In this document: in pieces, positions 1 through 7,323 of the stretch
How the letters are laid out: the number at the start of each line of letters is the position of its first letter
Numbering within the stretch: position 1 is the first letter of the stretch
Source of the DNA: DASSUW01 sp963730535
GTDB taxonomy: Bacteria; Actinomycetota; Thermoleophilia; Solirubrobacterales; Solirubrobacteraceae
Assembly: GCA_963730535.1 (NCBI GenBank)
Contig: CAVSRU010000005.1
Coordinates: 124,001 to 188,000 of the forward strand
DNA length: 64,000 nucleotides
Direction: 5' to 3'
Notes under the pieces: model-generated
Told to the model about the DNA's origin: nothing
Databases searched by the model: none
Seen by the model: only the letters and a program-made list of their open reading frames with translations
Translations under genes and position numbers: made by a program

Positions 1-782
1 CGCGCTCGCAGAAGGACGTCGCGCAGTACGTCGTCGACCACCTCGACGAGGTCGCGTTCCACACCGCCGAGGAGCTGGCGCGGCGCGCGAGCACGTCGTC
101 GTCGACCGTCGTGCGCTTCTCGCAGGCGCTGGGCTTCGAGGGCTTCCCCGAGCTCCAGGAGGCGGCGCGCGACGAGTACCGGTACCACCACCGGACCACG
201 GCGCCGAGCGGCTTCGAGGCCGCGCCGCTGTTCTCGCTCGACCAGACTCCGTTCGAGCAGGCGGTGGCCGCCGACCACGTGAACGTGGAGGAGACGGCAC
301 GCAAGGTCTCGCGCTCGGAGGTCGACGGCGCGATCGAGGCGATCGCCACCGCGAGCCGCCTCCTGATCGCCGGCACCGACCAGATGGCGTTCTTCGCCTC
401 CTACCTGCGCCACCTGCTGATGCTGCTCGACATCCGCGCCGAGATCGCGGCGTCGCCGTCGCAGGAGGCGCTCTCGCGGCTCGGGCGGATCGACGAGGGC
501 ACGCTGGTCATCGGCCTCTCGGCCGGCCGCCCGCACCCGCTCGTGGTGCGCGCGATGAAGATCGCCCGCCACCGCAAGGCCTCCACGCTGGCGATCGTCG
601 ACGCGACCCTCTCGGAGGTCTCCAAGCTGTCCGAGCGGACGCTCTACTACTCGTCGAACTCACCGGCCTTCGTGCGCTCGCACGCCGGCCTGCTGTCGCT
701 CATCCAGGCGCTCGCCTACGGCGTCTACTCGCGTGACGCGGCCCAGTACGACGACCGCATCCGCGCCTTCAAGCTTAAGTAA
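1..782 (+). CDS. MurR/RpiR-family transcriptional regulator, 5' truncated by the window edge
   Basis: About 259 codons are visible, in the frame beginning at base 3, ending at TAA 780-782; the start lies outside the window. The first 40 residues form an RpiR-type helix-turn-helix (AEELARRASTSSSTVVRFS), the standard N-terminal DNA-binding domain of this family. The rest is a SIS (sugar isomerase) fold, seen as IATASRLLIAGTDQMAFFASYL followed after about 40 residues by GTLVIGLSAGRPHPLVVRAM. Family members sense phosphosugars or related metabolites and control nearby catabolic genes. The regulated genes would be upstream of the window or here, so no target is assigned. Confidence 0.85.
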   Translation, partial: RSQKDVAQYVVDHLDEVAFHTAEELARRASTSSSTVVRFSQALGFEGFPELQEAARDEYRYHHRTTAPSGFEAAPLFSLDQTPFEQAVAADHVNVEETARKVSRSEVDGAIEAIATASRLLIAGTDQMAFFASYLRHLLMLLDIRAEIAASPSQEALSRLGRIDEGTLVIGLSAGRPHPLVVRAMKIARHRKASTLAIVDATLSEVSKLSERTLYYSSNSPAFVRSHAGLLSLIQALAYGVYSRDAAQYDDRIRAFKLK

Positions 783-827
783 TCAAGGCGCTCGCGCGAG
801 CTTGCGAGTGCGAGTAAGCCGCACATG

Positions 828-1037
828 TCATCGTCCTGGGAGGTTGATCGCCCGGATGCTCGCGTCGTCGGGCAGCTTGGCGAGCACCTCGCGGATGATC
901 CGGTGCACGTCCGGCTCGTCGTGACCGAAGTCGGCCAGCATCGACCGCAGCGCAGAGTGGGTGATCTTCAGCTGGGCGGCGGTCAGCTCGAGCCGGAAGG
1001 CGGTCTCGTCGGGCGCGATGAGGTCGTCGGCAGCCAT
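828..1037 (-). CDS. small conserved-type hypothetical protein (69 aa)
   Basis: A 69-residue mostly helical protein starting MAADDLIAPDETAFRLEL and ending AINLPGR. It has no cysteine motif, membrane segment or recognised domain. It looks real because the composition is balanced, unlike the Arg/Ala/Pro-rich translations of shadow frames, and because a TAACAT hexamer sits 7 nt upstream of the ATG, as at other leaderless genes here. Function unknown. Confidence 0.55.
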   Translation of the reverse strand: MAADDLIAPDETAFRLELTAAQLKITHSALRSMLADFGHDEPDVHRIIREVLAKLPDDASIRAINLPGR

Positions 1038-1044
1038 GTGACAA

Positions 1045-1050
1045 ATGTTA
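1045..1050 (-). promoter_or_regulatory. leaderless-type -10 hexamer TAACAT
   Basis: Reading leftwards, TAACAT is followed by 7 nt and then the ATG at 1037. With a normal 6-9 nt distance from -10 to +1 the transcript would begin at the start codon. No ribosome binding site is visible. Confidence 0.4.
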
Positions 1051-1052
1051 CT

Positions 1053-1511
1053 TCAGACTGCGAGGTCGATCTCGAGATCTGGTGCCAGGAGCATCGTGAT
1101 GCCCTTGCGCGGGTCGCGCGGCGACGGCCTCAGCTCGCGCAGCACGACCGCCGACCACGGCCGCCCGGCGTCGAGGTCGCCCGCCAGCTCGGCCGCGATC
1201 TCGCGCGGCACCCAGCCGACCTGCGCACCGGCCGCCAGCACCGCGATCGCGTTCTCGTCGTGCGGGTTGGCGGGGTCGCGGCGGAGCTCGAGCGCCGCGC
1301 CGGGAGCCGCAGCGTCGGAGGCGAGCGCCTCGGCATGGTGCTGGGCCGCTCCTGCTACGCCGCACACGCGCAACCCGCGGGCCGCCAGCTCGGGCGCGTC
1401 GCGGGCCAGGTAGCGGCCCTCGGCGTCGACCGGCGTGTAGCCGGCGATCCACACCTGGCCGCCCTCGTCGGGGTACCAGTAGCGCTCCTCGAACACGGTC
1501 GCCACGCGCAC
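1053..1511 (-). CDS. HIRAN-domain protein (152 aa)
   Basis: Residues about 75-150 carry the HIRAN signature: LRRDPANPHDENAIAVLA, then QVGWVPREIAAELAGDLDAG. HIRAN domains bind 3' ends of single-stranded DNA, mostly fused to SNF2 helicases such as HLTF; stand-alone bacterial copies are of unknown role. The N-terminal half (ERYWYPDEGGQVWIAGYTPVD) is not recognised. The start is GTG 1511, or GTG 1505 two codons in. It lies between two small genes with no obvious operon partner. Confidence 0.75.
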   Translation of the reverse strand: MRVATVFEERYWYPDEGGQVWIAGYTPVDAEGRYLARDAPELAARGLRVCGVAGAAQHHAEALASDAAAPGAALELRRDPANPHDENAIAVLAAGAQVGWVPREIAAELAGDLDAGRPWSAVVLRELRPSPRDPRKGITMLLAPDLEIDLAV

Positions 1512-1560
1512 GACGGCGAGCCTATCCGGAGGTCCATGGCGGCCCGCGGGGTGCGGTCGC

Positions 1561-1566
1561 TACCGT
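1561..1566 (+). promoter_or_regulatory. leaderless-type -10 hexamer TACCGT
   Basis: TACCGT lies 6 nt before the ATG at 1573. The same hexamer and spacing occur before the zinc-ribbon gene at 38680. Confidence 0.4.
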
Positions 1567-1572
1567 CGAGTG

Positions 1573-1722
1573 ATGCCGGACGACCTCCACCAGTGCTCTC
1601 GCTGCGGCGCCTTGCAGCAGGGCGCCGTGCCGTGCCGCGAGTGCGTCGAAGAGCTCGAGTGCCGCCGCCTGCGCGAGCGGCTGTTCGCGCCCTCGAACGA
1701 GCTCGAGCTGCTGACCGACTAG
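1573..1722 (+). CDS. 49-residue protein with two CxxC pairs
   Basis: Translates to a 49-residue protein beginning MPDDLHQCSRCG, with CSRCG near residue 8 and CREC near residue 22, then a charged C-terminal half ending LELLTD and TAG. The two pairs suggest a small treble-clef or zinc-ribbon fold. Support is the cysteine spacing, clean codon use and the TACCGT hexamer 6 nt before the ATG. It has no recognised family and may act through protein or nucleic-acid contacts. It ends 63 nt before pdxS. Confidence 0.55.
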   Translation: MPDDLHQCSRCGALQQGAVPCRECVEELECRRLRERLFAPSNELELLTD

Positions 1723-1770
1723 GCGCACCGCACCGCCGGGCTTTGGACGAACGTCCTGCGTGCGCACGGC

Positions 1771-1776
1771 TATCCT
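1771..1776 (+). promoter_or_regulatory. -10 hexamer TATCCT upstream of pdxS
   Basis: TATCCT is separated by 9 nt from the pdxS ATG (1786). There is no Shine-Dalgarno sequence in the gap, which suggests a leaderless pdxST transcript. Confidence 0.45.
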
Positions 1777-1785
1777 GCCCTGCGT

Positions 1786-2670
1786 ATGCGCGACGAGGCG
1801 ACTTTCCGGGTCAAGGCCGGACTGGCCGAGATGCTCAAGGGCGGCGTGATCATGGACGTGGTCGACGCCGAGCAGGCCAAGATCGCCGAGGATTCGGGCG
1901 CCGCCGCGGTGATGGCGCTCGAGCGCGTGCCGGCCGACATCCGGCGCGACGGTGGCGTCGCCCGCATGTCCGACCCGCTGCTCGTCCGCGGCATCCAGGA
2001 GGCCGTGACCATCCCGGTGATGGCCAAGGCCCGCATCGGCCACTTCGCCGAGGCCCAGGTGCTGGAGGCGCTGGAGATCGACTACGTCGACGAGTCCGAG
2101 GTGCTGACGCCGGCCGACGAGGCCAACCACATCGACAAGTGGGCGTTCAAGGTGCCGTTCGTGTGCGGCGCCACCAACCTGGGCGAGGCGCTGCGCCGGA
2201 TCGCCGAGGGCGCGGCCATGATCCGCTCCAAGGGCGAGGCCGGCACCGGCGACATCGTCGAGGCCGTGCGCCACATGCGGCGCATCAAGGGCGACCTCAA
2301 GAAGCTGACGGTGATGGACGACGCCGAGCTGGCGACGGCCGCCAAGGAGCACCAGGCGCCGCTCGACCTCGTGCGCCAGGTGGCGCGCGACGGCAAGCTG
2401 CCGGTCGTGCTCTTCTGCGCGGGCGGCATCGCCACGCCCGCCGACGCGGCGCTGATGATGCAGCTCGGGGCCGAGGGCGTCTTCGTCGGCTCGGGCATCT
2501 TCAAGTCCGAGGATCCGGCCACGCGCGCGGCGGCGATCGTCGAGGCCACCACCCATTTCGCCGACCCGGCGCGCGTCGCCCGCGCGTCCGAGGGGCTGGG
2601 CGGCGCCATGACGTCGCTCGAGACCCGCAAGCTCGACGAGCAGCAGCTCCTCGCCAACCGAGGTTGGTGA
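1786..2670 (+). CDS. pdxS: pyridoxal 5'-phosphate synthase subunit PdxS
   Basis: 294 residues, the normal length for PdxS. This (beta/alpha)8 subunit makes PLP from ribose 5-phosphate, glyceraldehyde 3-phosphate and ammonia in the DXP-independent pathway. Recognisable blocks are LKGGVIMDVVDAEQAKIAED near the N-terminus, VMALERVPADIRRDGGVARM, the lysine-containing IPVMAKARIGHFAEAQVL, and GSGIFKSEDP in the phosphate-binding region. The stop overlaps the pdxT start by one base (TGATG), as expected for two subunits that form a 12+12 complex in which PdxT feeds ammonia to PdxS. Confidence 0.97.
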   Translation: MRDEATFRVKAGLAEMLKGGVIMDVVDAEQAKIAEDSGAAAVMALERVPADIRRDGGVARMSDPLLVRGIQEAVTIPVMAKARIGHFAEAQVLEALEIDYVDESEVLTPADEANHIDKWAFKVPFVCGATNLGEALRRIAEGAAMIRSKGEAGTGDIVEAVRHMRRIKGDLKKLTVMDDAELATAAKEHQAPLDLVRQVARDGKLPVVLFCAGGIATPADAALMMQLGAEGVFVGSGIFKSEDPATRAAAIVEATTHFADPARVARASEGLGGAMTSLETRKLDEQQLLANRGW

Positions 2671-3293
2671 TGTCCCAGGGCGCCGGCCCTCTCGTCGGCG
2701 TCCTGGCACTCCAGGGCGACTTCGAGGCGCACGGCCGGGTGCTGCGCGACCTCGGCGCCGACGTGCGTGAAGTGCGCGTGCCGGCCGACCTCGAGGGCCT
2801 CGACGGGCTGGTCATCCCGGGCGGCGAGTCGACGACGATGACGCTGGGGGTCGAGCGCGAGGGGCTCGCGGAGCCGCTGCGCGAGCTGGCCCGCTCGGGC
2901 ACGCCGATCTTCGGCACCTGCGCGGGGATGATCATGCTCGACCGCGCGCACCTCGGGGTGATCGACATCGAGTGCCGCCGCAACGCCTTCGGCCGCCAGA
3001 TCCGCTCCTTCGAGGCCGACCTGCGGATCCCCGGCGTGCCCGGCAAGCCGGTCCGGGCCGTGTTCATCCGCGCGCCGTGGGTCGAGGTGTGCGGCGACGA
3101 CGTCGAGGTGCTCGCGGCGGTCGACGGCCACCCCGTGGCCGTCCGCCAGGGGAACCTGTTGGTGATCTCCTTCCACCCTGAGATCGCGGGGGAGACCCGC
3201 CTGCACGAGCTGTTCCTCGAACAGGTGCGCGATCAGTCGGCGAGACCGTCGACGATCGCGTCGGCGACCTCGGCGAGATCTCGCCCCCTGTAG
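2670..3293 (+). CDS. pdxT: pyridoxal 5'-phosphate synthase glutaminase subunit PdxT
   Basis: 207-residue class I glutamine amidotransferase that supplies ammonia to PdxS. The oxyanion loop is GGESTTM (51-57), the nucleophile is C84 in FGTCAGM, and H169/E171 in SFHPEIAG complete the triad. The last 20 or so residues are low-complexity (QSARPSTIASATSARSRPL) and run 61 nt into the 3' end of the convergent HAD-like gene. They are an untypical tail, probably reflecting loss of an earlier stop. ATG 2670 overlaps the pdxS stop. Confidence 0.95.
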   Translation: MSQGAGPLVGVLALQGDFEAHGRVLRDLGADVREVRVPADLEGLDGLVIPGGESTTMTLGVEREGLAEPLRELARSGTPIFGTCAGMIMLDRAHLGVIDIECRRNAFGRQIRSFEADLRIPGVPGKPVRAVFIRAPWVEVCGDDVEVLAAVDGHPVAVRQGNLLVISFHPEIAGETRLHELFLEQVRDQSARPSTIASATSARSRPL

Positions 3294-3904
3294 TCGGGGG
3301 CGGGAACCGTGTCGAGCAGCGAGCGCTCGCGCCGCGCGACCCACGCGGTGTGTAGGCCGCTGCGCTTGGCGCCGGCCACGTCCCACCAGTAGGTGGAGAC
3401 GAAGCACGTCTCGGCGGTCGACGCCCCGGTGCGCTCCACCGCCATCCGGTAGGGCCGCGGGTCCGGCCTGTACGCGCCGGCGTCCTGCGCGCTGAGCACG
3501 AGCTCGAAGCGATCGCGCAGGCCGGCGAAGCGCAGCACCGCGTCGGTCGCCGCCACCGAGCTCTGCGCCAGCACGCCGAGCCTGAGGCCGTGGGAGCGCA
3601 GCGACTCGAGCGCTCCCGGCACCTCGAGATAGGCGGGCATCGTCCCGGTCAGCTCGAGCGCGTCCGCCGCCCGCTCCTCGTCGGCTCCCACCAGCCGCAG
3701 CCGGCGGCGGAGCGCCGCCTCCATCAGCGTGGTCAGCGGCGTCGTCTCGCCGGTCAGGGCGTCGGCCATCGCCATCGCCACCGTGTCGTCGAGCGCGGCC
3801 AGCACCAGCTCCTCGTCGGCCCCGGAATCGCCCAGCGGCTGCGCGAGCACCGCCGGGTCGACCAGCGTGCCGGTGAGGTTGAAGAGCACCCACGTCAGAC
3901 CCAT
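3233..3904 (-). CDS. HAD-superfamily (haloacid dehalogenase type II-like) protein, catalytic Asp replaced by Asn
   Basis: 223 residues with the layout of L-2-haloacid dehalogenases: motif I at the N-terminus, helical cap, LRLGVLAQSS (motif II), YRPDPRPYRMA (motif III region) and STYWWDVAGAKRSGLHTAWVA (motif IV). Motif I reads VLFNLTGTL, so the nucleophilic aspartate is N9; the minus-strand codon is AAC. The motif III lysine position is occupied by arginine. Family chemistry goes through an aspartyl ester, so the protein may be inactive, a binding protein, or dependent on deamidation. It converges on pdxT with a 61-nt overlap. A TACGGT hexamer lies 8 nt before the ATG. Confidence 0.8.
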   Translation of the reverse strand: MGLTWVLFNLTGTLVDPAVLAQPLGDSGADEELVLAALDDTVAMAMADALTGETTPLTTLMEAALRRRLRLVGADEERAADALELTGTMPAYLEVPGALESLRSHGLRLGVLAQSSVAATDAVLRFAGLRDRFELVLSAQDAGAYRPDPRPYRMAVERTGASTAETCFVSTYWWDVAGAKRSGLHTAWVARRERSLLDTVPAPDYRGRDLAEVADAIVDGLAD

Positions 3905-3912
3905 CTCGGCGC

Positions 3913-3918
3913 ACCGTA
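3913..3918 (-). promoter_or_regulatory. leaderless-type -10 hexamer TACGGT for the HAD-like gene
   Basis: On the minus strand TACGGT is followed by 8 nt and the ATG at 3904, so the gene can be transcribed separately from the P5C dehydrogenase gene 67 bp upstream. Confidence 0.4.
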
Positions 3919-3971
3919 CTCGCGCAAGGAGCGTTTGCGCCCTCGCCTCATGGGCGGGCCTGGGCGATGCC

Positions 3972-5519
3972 TCAGACGACGAGGCCGTGGCGCATGGTGT
4001 TCTCGGTCACCACGCGCGGCTCGACGAACTGGAGCAGGTAGCCCGGGCCGCCGGCCTTGGTGCCGGTTCCCGAGAGGCGGTTGCCGCCGAACGGCTGGCG
4101 GGCCACCATCGCGCCGGTGATCGCGCGGTTGACGTACAGGTTGCCGACGGGCGAGCGCTCGACGACGCGGTCGACGGTGTCGGGGTTGCGGGCGAAGAGG
4201 CCGCCGGTGAGGGCGAACGGGGAGGCGTCGACGCGGTCGCACGCCTCGTCGACGTCCCTGACGCGCTCGACGGCCAGGAGCGGCCCGAAGATCTCCTCGG
4301 TGAGCACGGGCGAGTCGGACGGGAGGTCGGTGGCGAGCGTGGGGGCGGCGAACCAGCCGGCGTGGTCGGGCACGGAGCGGGCGCGAGCGGCGATCCGCCC
4401 CTTGCGCTCGGCCTCGGCGGCGTAGCGGGCCACGCGCTGCTGGGCGTCCTCCTCGATCACGGGAGGCACGTCGATCTCCAGGTCATCGGCCTGGCCGACC
4501 TCGAGCACCTCGACCGCCCCGGCGAGCCGCTCGACGAGCGCATCGTGGACCGCCTCGTGGCAGAGCACGCGCGCGGCGGCCGAGCACTTCTGGCCGGCGA
4601 ACGTGAAGGCCGACTCGACGAGCGCCGGGACGACCTCGTCGAGGTCGGCGTCGGAGTCGACGATCACGCAGTTCTTCCCGCCCATCTCGGCGATCACCCG
4701 CTTGAGGTGCTTCTGCCCCGGCGGCACCTCGGCGGCCGTGCGGACGATCTCGAGCCCGACCTTGTTCGAGCCGGTGAACGCGATCGTGTGCACGCGCGGG
4801 TCCTTGACCAGCGCGGCGCCGACGTCTCCCTCGCCGGGCAGGAGCGCGAACGCGCTGGGTGGCACACCCGACTCTCTGAGCGCCCGCGCGAGCAGGAGCG
4901 CGCAGCCGGGCGACTGCTCGGCCGGCTTGAGCACCACCGCGTTGCCGGTGGCGAGGCCGGCGGCCGCCATCCCGCAGGCGATCGCGACCGGGAAGTTCCA
5001 GGGCGAGATCACGGCCACGATCCCGCGGGCGTCCCAGCGCAGCTCGTTGCGCTCGCCCGGCGGCTGGAGCAGCGGCGCGCCCTGGGCGAGGTCGATGGCC
5101 CCGCGGGCGTAGTACTCGAGGAAGTCGATCGCCTCGCAGACGTCGGCGTCGGCCTCGGGCCACGGCTTCGCGCACTCACGGACCTCGAGCGCGGCGACCT
5201 CCAGACGCCGGTCGCGCAGCCACTGCGCGGCCTTCTGGAGGACGCCCGCACGCGTCTCCGCGGAGACGTCCCAGCGGCGGGCGGCGCTCAGGGCGGCGTC
5301 GACGTCCGCGGGCGTCGCGGCGGCCGCCTCGGCGACGACATGGTCCGGGTTGCCGGGGTCGGTCGAGACGATGTCCGAGCCCTCGCGGGTGTCGTCGCCG
5401 ATCCAGACCGGGACCTTGAGCACCGGTCGGGCGTCGTGGGCCTTGAGCGCGTCAGCGAGCTGGTTCCGCACGGGGGCGCGGCGCAGTTCGAGGATCGGCT
5501 CGTTGTCGAACGGCTTCAC
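3972..5519 (-). CDS. L-glutamate gamma-semialdehyde (1-pyrroline-5-carboxylate) dehydrogenase
   Basis: 515 residues from GTG 5519, the same size class as Bacillus RocA/PruA. It oxidises glutamate semialdehyde to glutamate with NAD+, the second step of proline catabolism. Landmarks are SPWNF (N175), E278 in AEMGGKN, catalytic C312 in FAGQKCSA, and the P5CDH-type C-terminus PFGGNRLSGTGTKAGGPGYL. The GTG was chosen because the homologous N-terminus VKPFDNEP begins there and TATCGT lies 9 nt upstream. The frame remains open further upstream, but that stretch is repeat DNA. Proline dehydrogenase lies upstream on the same strand, separated by two repeat elements. Confidence 0.95.
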   Translation of the reverse strand: MKPFDNEPILELRRAPVRNQLADALKAHDARPVLKVPVWIGDDTREGSDIVSTDPGNPDHVVAEAAAATPADVDAALSAARRWDVSAETRAGVLQKAAQWLRDRRLEVAALEVRECAKPWPEADADVCEAIDFLEYYARGAIDLAQGAPLLQPPGERNELRWDARGIVAVISPWNFPVAIACGMAAAGLATGNAVVLKPAEQSPGCALLLARALRESGVPPSAFALLPGEGDVGAALVKDPRVHTIAFTGSNKVGLEIVRTAAEVPPGQKHLKRVIAEMGGKNCVIVDSDADLDEVVPALVESAFTFAGQKCSAAARVLCHEAVHDALVERLAGAVEVLEVGQADDLEIDVPPVIEEDAQQRVARYAAEAERKGRIAARARSVPDHAGWFAAPTLATDLPSDSPVLTEEIFGPLLAVERVRDVDEACDRVDASPFALTGGLFARNPDTVDRVVERSPVGNLYVNRAITGAMVARQPFGGNRLSGTGTKAGGPGYLLQFVEPRVVTENTMRHGLVV

Positions 5520-5528
5520 GGGGCGGTG

Positions 5529-5534
5529 ACGATA
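5529..5534 (-). promoter_or_regulatory. -10 hexamer TATCGT for P5C dehydrogenase
   Basis: TATCGT, 9 nt and GTG 5519 in minus-strand order. It lies between the gene and the left end of repeat element A, so the dehydrogenase probably has its own promoter. Confidence 0.4.
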
Positions 5535-5554
5535 ACGCCAGGCGGGGCGCCGGC

Positions 5555-5774
5555 GAACGTCAACGGCGGCTGGGTAGGAGGCTGGGAGCCGGCGGGCGTG
5601 GATAACCGGACAAGTGCGACGCATGTTTCGGCGCGTGTCCGTTTGTGTGCCGTAGGGGGTGTACTTCTGCACAAGCCCAGATTCCGGTGTGGGCGCGTGT
5701 CCCTTTGTGCACGCCCCGACCCCCGAGATCGCGCGCACCCTTCCGTCTTCCCTTCAATGCCGCAGTTGATGTCC
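5555..5774. repeat. intergenic inverted-repeat element A
   Basis: About 220 bp bounded by terminal inverted repeats. The left end is GAACGTCAACGGCGGCTGGG at 5555; the right end 5751-5774 is the complement of GGACATCAACTGCGGCATTG. The interior holds two imperfect palindromic units with repeated GCGCGTGTCC plus TTTGTG motifs (about 5631-5650 and 5693-5712); the second is closed by TGCACAA and TTGTGCA. Its left 31 bp including CGCCGGC recurs exactly 230 bp further on as the left end of element B. No coding capacity. It resembles a non-autonomous repeat (MITE- or REP-like), not an insertion sequence. Confidence 0.75.
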
Positions 5775-5784
5775 TTACGCCGGC

Positions 5785-5945
5785 GAACGTCAACGGCGGC
5801 TGGGTAGGGCGGGTGAGGGTCGAGCCGGTGGCGAACTATCGCGGATTAGCCGCGGAAACCGAGGCTAATCCGGGATAGTTCGCGCTCCCGAAGCCAACCG
5901 CGGCGATCGACGTGTCGCCTTCCTACCCAGCCGCAGTTGACGTTC
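5785..5945. repeat. intergenic inverted-repeat element B
   Basis: About 161 bp in tandem with element A. Left end GAACGTCAACGGCGGCTGGG (5785), right end 5922-5945 the complement of GAACGTCAACTGCGGCTGGG plus TAGG. The core 5832-5882 is a single 51-bp palindromic unit with arms CGAACTATCGCGGATTAGCC and GGCTAATCCGGGATAGTTCG around CGGAAACCG. The right terminus abuts the proline dehydrogenase stop codon directly (5946-5948). Same family as elements A, C and D. Confidence 0.8.
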
Positions 5946-7304
5946 CTACGCCGGCGACGACGCCACGGGCCGCGCCAGCAGGTCGTCCAGCGCGACGCCC
6001 TTGGCCTGCTCGGCCAGGAACGAGTCGTTCGACGTGTTCTCGAGCAGCCGCCTGACCAGGTACGCCATGCCCGCCACGAGGTCGCCGACCGGGCAGTAGG
6101 TGCGCACGCGCAGGCCCTGGCGGGCGATCGCGGTCTGCAGAGGGTCGCCGAGACCCCGGAGCACCTGCATCTCCAGGTCCGCGTCCGAGCCGCCCGACAG
6201 CCGGCTGTAGGCGATCGCGTGGCTCACCGAGCGCAGGTTGTGGGACGCGATCGCGACGCGCACCGCGGGCCGCGCGTCGAGGAGCCGGCGGGTGAGCTCC
6301 TCGAAGTTCAGGTCGCAGTCGGCCTTGACGTCGAACACCGGCATGTCCCATCCGTGCTGGCGCGCCTGGACGATCTCGTGGTCCCAGTACGCGCCCTTCA
6401 CGAGCCGGACGGTGAGCGGATGCGCGCGCTCGACGCGCCCCAGCCAGTCGAGGATCGTGTCGAGGGTGGCGGGCGAGTCGCGCAGGTACGCCTGGAGGAC
6501 CATCCCGGCCGACGGGCCGCGCCGGAACTCCTCCTCGCTGAGCAGATCGAGCACCAGCTCCAGCACCGCGTCGCGCGAGTCCATCGACTCCATGTCGATG
6601 TGCAGGTGGGCGCCGAGCTCCGACGCCCGGCGCAGCAGCGGCCGCAGGCGGTCGGCGGCGTCGCGCTTGCCGCGCTCCGGCGCGTCCGGGCGCAGCAGCG
6701 GCGTCAGCGCCGACACCTTCACGGAGAGGTTCGCGCGCGGGAGCGTCCCGGCCGAGTCGCGCTCCAGCGCCGGCCGCTCGGGCCACCGGCGCGTGGCCTC
6801 GGCGAGCGTGTCGAGCGCGCCGGCGCAGCGGTCGGCGTAGCGCTGCGCCTCGGCCGCCGTCACCGTCGCCTCGCCGAGCAGGTCGACGGAGGTCGCGACG
6901 CCGTCCTTCCAGAGATCGCGCAGCACCCCGAGCGCCGCGCGCGGGTCCTCGCCGACGATGAAGCGGTGCGCCATGTGCCGCACGCCCGCCGCCGACGCCG
7001 CGCCCAGCGCCGCCCGGCCCGTCTTCGTGTTGCCCATCCGCATCGCGACGGCGATCGGCGCCGGTCCCTTCTCGACCTCGCCGAGGAAGCCGGTGAGGTG
7101 GCGCGCCAGGTCCTCGAGCGACCGGCACGCCGGCACGACGTCGACGAACCGGAACAGCGCGGCCTTGAGCTCGGCGTCCTGCGCGGCGAGGTCCATCGCC
7201 TTGTTGTCGAAGGCCTTCAGTGGGTTGCGCGTGACCGGCATCGCGCGCGCCAGCTTCGACCCCACGTCGTGCAGCTCGGCCTCTAAAGCGCGCTCCTCGA
7301 TCAT
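5946..7304 (-). CDS. proline dehydrogenase (PutA-type PRODH domain protein)
   Basis: 452 residues from ATG 7304. FAD enzyme that oxidises proline to 1-pyrroline-5-carboxylate. Diagnostic blocks are HLHIDMESMDSRD, LTVRLVKGAYWDHEIVQARQ, VAIASHNLRS and the PutA-like C-terminus RTYCPVGDLVAGMAYLVRR. It is longer than the roughly 300-residue monofunctional enzymes and matches the PRODH module of bifunctional PutA. It therefore looks like a split PutA whose dehydrogenase half is the next gene on the strand. ATG 7304 is preferred to ATGs 7316 and 7325 because TAATGT is 8 nt upstream of it. The stop touches element B. Confidence 0.93.
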   Translation of the reverse strand: MIEERALEAELHDVGSKLARAMPVTRNPLKAFDNKAMDLAAQDAELKAALFRFVDVVPACRSLEDLARHLTGFLGEVEKGPAPIAVAMRMGNTKTGRAALGAASAAGVRHMAHRFIVGEDPRAALGVLRDLWKDGVATSVDLLGEATVTAAEAQRYADRCAGALDTLAEATRRWPERPALERDSAGTLPRANLSVKVSALTPLLRPDAPERGKRDAADRLRPLLRRASELGAHLHIDMESMDSRDAVLELVLDLLSEEEFRRGPSAGMVLQAYLRDSPATLDTILDWLGRVERAHPLTVRLVKGAYWDHEIVQARQHGWDMPVFDVKADCDLNFEELTRRLLDARPAVRVAIASHNLRSVSHAIAYSRLSGGSDADLEMQVLRGLGDPLQTAIARQGLRVRTYCPVGDLVAGMAYLVRRLLENTSNDSFLAEQAKGVALDDLLARPVASSPA

Positions 7305-7311
7305 CTCCGGG

Positions 7312-7318
7312 AACATTA
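7312..7318. promoter_or_regulatory. overlapping divergent -10 hexamers between proline dehydrogenase and GT2
   Basis: AACATTA reads TAATGT on the minus strand, 8 nt before proline dehydrogenase ATG 7304, and AACATT on the plus strand, 6 nt before glycosyltransferase ATG 7324. The two starts are only 19 bp apart and neither has a good ribosome binding site. The plus-strand hexamer is weaker because its first base is A. Confidence 0.35.
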
Positions 7319-7323
7319 CGACC

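Noticed and set aside
825..3293. An 822-codon plus-strand frame running from 825
   Set aside because: Only its last 207 codons (PdxT) are real; the rest is Arg/Ala/Pro-rich translation opposite the HIRAN gene and out of frame with pdxS. Long spurious frames are expected at this GC content.
5548..5808. Elements A and B as a CRISPR array
   Set aside because: Only two direct copies 230 bp apart, with internal palindromes and inverted ends; no spacers of uniform size and no cas genes in the window.
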